Part shown: positions 6,124 to 8,425 of the stretch, piece after piece
How positions within the stretch are numbered: the stretch's first letter is position 1
Layout of the letters: every line of letters begins with the position of its first letter
NCBI GenBank assembly: GCA_021785115.1
Contig: JAJYGO010000380.1
Location: 1-8,425, forward strand
DNA length: 8,425 bases
Direction of reading: 5' to 3'
Source: Chloroflexota bacterium
Lineage (GTDB): Bacteria > Chloroflexota > Limnocylindria > Limnocylindrales > CSP1-4
Made by a program: the position numbers and the translations under genes
Notes under the pieces: generated by a model
Seen by the model: only the letters and a program-made list of their open reading frames with translations
Databases searched by the model: none
Told to the model about the DNA's origin: nothing

Positions 6124-6131
6124 ACCTCGAC

Positions 6132-6923
6132 ATGTCCGCGGGCCGCCTGCCGATCAGAGCCGGTCGGATTGCGGCTGCCCTGCTGGCCCTCGCGGTCGCC
6201 TCGGCGTGCGGCGCCTGCTCGCCCGCTGCCAGCCCCGGCTCCGCGTTGGCCGCGAGCGTCCTCGCGTCGCTGCCCGTGCCGGCCTCGGCCACGTTGACCG
6301 TCGGCGCCGACGGGCCCGGCGTGGACGGCGACTCCCGCTTCTACGCCTACACCTCGACGGGAGCCCCCGGGGCCGAACTCGCCGCGTACGACGCGGCGCT
6401 GCGGGCGGCGCACTACCAGCCGATGCAGCGGGCGGGTGCGTGGACGGCCTACCTCCGCTCGGGCGTCACCGTCTGGGTCTCCGTCTCGGCCGACGGCCCG
6501 CCCACCTCGATCGTCGTGCTCGTCGCGGCCGATCCGACCTCCGCGGCCGTGCCCTCCCAGCTCGCCGCCGACCCGTCGGCGACCGCGCTCCTCGCCGACG
6601 TGCCCTCCGACAGGCCGGCCACCCCCGAGCCGCAGAGTCGTCCTGCACCCGGACCCTCCCGATCTCCAGCCCCGGTCTCGGGCGCCACGCCCGTCCCGGC
6701 CGCGGGTTCACCGACGCCCGCTGGCTCGCCGGAGCCCGCCGCCTCGCCCGAGCCGACCGCCAAGCCGCAGCCGAGCAGCAAGCCCAAGCCGAGCCACCCC
6801 GCCAAGCCCTCGCCGAAGCCGACGTCCAAGCCGAAGCCCACGCCCAGCCCGACGCCCACGCCCACGCCCACGCCCAAGCCGAAGCCCCGCCATCTGGCGG
6901 AAAGCGGCGGGACCAGCCAGTGA
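6132..6923 (+). CDS. Secreted lipoprotein with long Pro/Lys/Ser/Thr-rich C-terminal tail
   Basis: The 263-residue protein starts at an ATG with AGGGAG eight bases upstream. Residues 4-25 form a signal peptide (basic RLPIRAGR, then a hydrophobic AAALLALAV core). A lipobox-like ASA-C puts the lipidated cysteine at 26; another cysteine follows at 29. Residues 35-135 look like a small folded domain, with alternating strands (SRFYAYTST, WTAYLRSG, VTVWVSVS, SIVVLVAA) and a helix around AELAAYDAALRAAHY. I do not recognise the family. Residues 160-252 are a low-complexity tail of PSP, PKP and PTP repeats, probably spanning or contacting the cell wall. The gene is first in a three-gene set with a response regulator and sensor, which suggests a sensory accessory role (inference). 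A larger start at 6051 would lose the signal peptide's position and has no ribosome site. Confidence 0.82.
   Translation: MSAGRLPIRAGRIAAALLALAVASACGACSPAASPGSALAASVLASLPVPASATLTVGADGPGVDGDSRFYAYTSTGAPGAELAAYDAALRAAHYQPMQRAGAWTAYLRSGVTVWVSVSADGPPTSIVVLVAADPTSAAVPSQLAADPSATALLADVPSDRPATPEPQSRPAPGPSRSPAPVSGATPVPAAGSPTPAGSPEPAASPEPTAKPQPSSKPKPSHPAKPSPKPTSKPKPTPSPTPTPTPTPKPKPRHLAESGGTSQ
6852..6875 (+). repeat. Four ACGCCC hexamers in the lipoprotein tail
   Basis: Four perfect tandem copies of ACGCCC encode the alternating Thr-Pro run at residues 241-248. Being a multiple of three, copy change by slippage would alter tail length without breaking the frame. Confidence 0.7.
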
Positions 6924-6952
6924 CCATGAACGGGGGATCCAGCCAGTGACCA
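6913..6952 (+). repeat. 14-bp direct repeat at the lipoprotein/response regulator junction
   Basis: CCAGCCAGTGACCA occurs at 6913-6926 and again at 6939-6952, 26 bases apart. The first copy carries the lipoprotein stop (TGA 6921-6923). The second carries the GTG start of the response regulator (6946). Between them a complete seven-codon frame, ATG 6926 to TGA 6947-6949, encodes MNGGSSQ, which resembles the end of the lipoprotein, GGTSQ. Its TGA overlaps the regulator's GTG. This looks like a local duplication of the gene end. Confidence 0.65.
6932..6937 (+). promoter_or_regulatory. Ribosome binding site of the response regulator
   Basis: GGGGGA lies eight bases before the GTG at 6946. It sits between the two copies of the junction repeat and sets the start, since the nearby ATG at 6926 is in another frame. 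Confidence 0.65.
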
Positions 6953-7656
6953 CCCGAGCTCCGCACCTGCTGCTCGTCGATGACGACGTCCGCCTCGTCG
7001 CGCTGCTCGAGGACCGCCTCCGGCGCGACGGGTTCGAGGCCAGCGTGGCCACCCGCGGCAGCCAGGCGATCAGCGCGGTCGACCGTCGCTGGCCCGACCT
7101 GGTCATCCTGGACCTGATGCTCCCCGACATGCGCGGCGAGCAGGTCGCGGCCCAGATCAAGAAGCGCGCCGACCTGCCGATCATCGTCCTGTCCGCGGTC
7201 ACCGAGGTCGCGTCGCGCACCGCGTCGATCCGCGACTTCGCCGAGGACTACCTCGTCAAGCCGTTCCACTACCCAGAGCTGCGCGTTCGTGTGGAGCGGG
7301 TCCTGCGGCGGATGCCCGATCGCGTCCCGGCCGAAGAGCGGACCGTGGCCACCGGGCTGGTCCTCGCCCTGCGCCGCAGGGAGGCCGTGGTCAACGGTAC
7401 GCGGATCCGGCTGACGCCCGTGGAGAGCCGCTTCCTGGGCGCGCTGGTCGCCGCGGGCGGCGAGCCGCTCACCACCGAGCAGCTGCTCGCCCGGGTCTGG
7501 TCGGGCGCCGACGGGGCCGACCCGGTCTACGTCTGGGTCACGATCCGACGGCTCCGCCAGAAGCTCGAGGCCGACCCGAGCCAGCCGAAGTTCATCCACA
7601 CGATGAAGGGCGGCGGCTACCGCCTCGGCGACCCGCTGGGGGACGACGAGGCATGA
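6946..7656 (+). CDS. OmpR/PhoB-family two-component response regulator
   Basis: The 236-residue protein has a receiver domain (residues 6-122) with acidic residues Asp12/Asp13, phosphoacceptor Asp56 in LVILDLMLPD, Ser83 at the switch position and Lys105 in YLVKPF. A winged-helix DNA-binding domain follows (about 133-227): LTPVESRFLGALVAAGGEPLT, the recognition helix YVWVTIRRLRQKLE and the wing IHTMKGGGYRL. It should be phosphorylated by the sensor encoded next and bind DNA as a dimer, possibly at its own operon promoter. The GTG start at 6946 has GGGGGA eight bases upstream and sits 22 bases after the lipoprotein stop. Its stop overlaps the sensor's ATG in an ATGA, a sign of translational coupling. 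Confidence 0.95.
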   Translation: MTTRAPHLLLVDDDVRLVALLEDRLRRDGFEASVATRGSQAISAVDRRWPDLVILDLMLPDMRGEQVAAQIKKRADLPIIVLSAVTEVASRTASIRDFAEDYLVKPFHYPELRVRVERVLRRMPDRVPAEERTVATGLVLALRRREAVVNGTRIRLTPVESRFLGALVAAGGEPLTTEQLLARVWSGADGADPVYVWVTIRRLRQKLEADPSQPKFIHTMKGGGYRLGDPLGDDEA

Positions 7657-8425
7657 CGCTCCTGCGCCGACGACTCGCTCGCGGCGCCGGCGTCCCGTTC
7701 AACCGCCTCACCGCGATCGCCCTCATCTTCGCGGCGGTGCTGCCGGCGGCGATCCTGGGGATCCTGGTGTACGGCCAGGTCGACCGCGCGCTCGCTGCGG
7801 ATGCACTCGTGCGCACGGAGCAGGCGGCAGCGGCGGCCACGCTGCATGTCCGCGAGGCGCAGGCCGAGCTCGACGCACTGGCGGCGAGCTACGCGACCTG
7901 GCCCGTGTTCGAGCGCATGGTGGGCGCCGGCGAGCTGGCCACCGCCCACGACGACGTGATCGCGTTCCTTGTGGGCCAGGGCTCGGTCGAGGCGGGTCGC
8001 GTGGAGACGTCGACAGGCTCGGTGTCCGCCGGGGAGTCCACCGTCGCGGCCGCCCTGGGAGAGCTCGCCTCGCCCCCAGCGTCCTCGCCCACCGTCCTCA
8101 CGGTCGGCCAGGCCGTGTACCTCGCCACCTCGCAGCCGATCCCGGATCCCGCGAGCCCGGGGCGCATGCTGGGCCGAATCAGCCTCGCCCGCCGGCTCGA
8201 TGCACTGTTCGTGACCGGGCTCGCGACACTGACCGGGTACAACGTCACCGTGGCGGGCCGCGACGGGGGCGCCGTCATCGCCACGGAGCCCGAGACCGCA
8301 GCGAGCGCGATCGCGGCCGCGCGCAGCGCCGCAGGCGTCGTCCGCAAGGACGACATCGTGGCGGTCCGAACGCATCTCGATGGGCCGGGCGGCGGGGCGG
8401 ACCTCGTCCTGTCGTCGCGGGTGTC
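7653..8425 (+). CDS. Membrane sensor, likely CHASE4-type histidine kinase, 3' partial
   Basis: The ATG at 7653 overlaps the response regulator's stop. The open frame runs off the right edge, giving 257 residues. Residues 4-11 are basic, residues 19-41 form one membrane helix, and the rest is an extracytoplasmic sensor region. A helix after the membrane contains ELDALAASYATWPVFERMV (72-90), like the conserved Trp region of CHASE4 domains. PGRMLGRISLARRLDALF (169-186) followed by LTGYNVTV also fits that family. No second helix, HAMP, HisKA or ATPase part is visible yet, so the histidine kinase call rests on the sensor domain plus the adjacent response regulator; a diguanylate cyclase with the same sensor is possible but less likely beside an OmpR-type partner. 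The ligand is unknown. Confidence 0.75.
   Translation, partial: MTLLRRRLARGAGVPFNRLTAIALIFAAVLPAAILGILVYGQVDRALAADALVRTEQAAAAATLHVREAQAELDALAASYATWPVFERMVGAGELATAHDDVIAFLVGQGSVEAGRVETSTGSVSAGESTVAAALGELASPPASSPTVLTVGQAVYLATSQPIPDPASPGRMLGRISLARRLDALFVTGLATLTGYNVTVAGRDGGAVIATEPETAASAIAAARSAAGVVRKDDIVAVRTHLDGPGGGADLVLSSRV

Larger units (their letters stand above)
5948..6131. other. 184-bp divergent intergenic region
   Basis: It holds the divergent promoter (5955-5986), the palindrome CTGCGCAG at 5987-5994 around the predicted plus-strand transcript start, and the leader with alternative stems (6088-6123). No small gene with a ribosome site was found. All expression of both the thiolase and the sensory operon must be controlled from here. 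Confidence 0.5.

Noticed and set aside
6051..6131. Upstream start for the lipoprotein at 6051
   Set aside because: It would put 27 residues before the signal peptide, and the good ribosome site lies before 6132.
4272..6413. Minus-strand open frame of 713 codons across the thiolase
   Set aside because: It is an Arg/Gly-rich shadow of the thiolase frame, runs through both spacers and has no domain or ribosome site.

Overview
The window is very GC-rich, with strong G/C preference at third codon positions, short intergenic gaps, GTG starts and a likely leaderless gene. This suggests a high-GC bacterium such as a Chloroflexota lineage (Limnocylindria-like) or an actinobacterium. There is no rRNA or marker gene to decide, so the placement is an inference. 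Seven protein genes are supported. No tRNA, rRNA, CRISPR array, transposase or phage gene was seen.

Layout. Positions 2-2713 (+) hold the body of a large YhgE/Pip-type membrane protein that begins off the left edge. It has one N-terminal membrane helix, a long extracytoplasmic region of phased heptads, and a C-terminal membrane block whose end looks frameshifted (natural end probably at 2757). A short convergent spacer with three degenerate repeats follows. On the minus strand come a LON-substrate-binding-domain protein (2880-3650), a 244-bp spacer rich in hairpins, an A-type iron-sulfur carrier (3895-4275), a 445-bp spacer with a 26-bp repeat array and a 111-bp inverted repeat flanked by GCGT, and a thiolase of the 3-oxoadipyl-CoA/acetyl-CoA type (4721-5947). 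A compact face-to-face divergent promoter separates the thiolase from a plus-strand operon. That operon encodes a proline-rich lipoprotein (6132-6923), an OmpR/PhoB-type response regulator (6946-7656) and a CHASE4-like membrane sensor running off the right edge (from 7653).

How the genes may work together. The lipoprotein, response regulator and sensor are tightly packed, with short spacing or overlapping stop/start codons. They look like one envelope-sensing module in which the lipoprotein could be an accessory ligand or wall-contact sensor. The thiolase and iron-sulfur carrier are metabolic and housekeeping genes. I found no clear defence or mobile system. The most unusual material is non-coding: the 111-bp inverted repeat, the 26-bp array, the divergent promoter, and a leader in which two 5' arms compete for the same Shine-Dalgarno-bearing strand.
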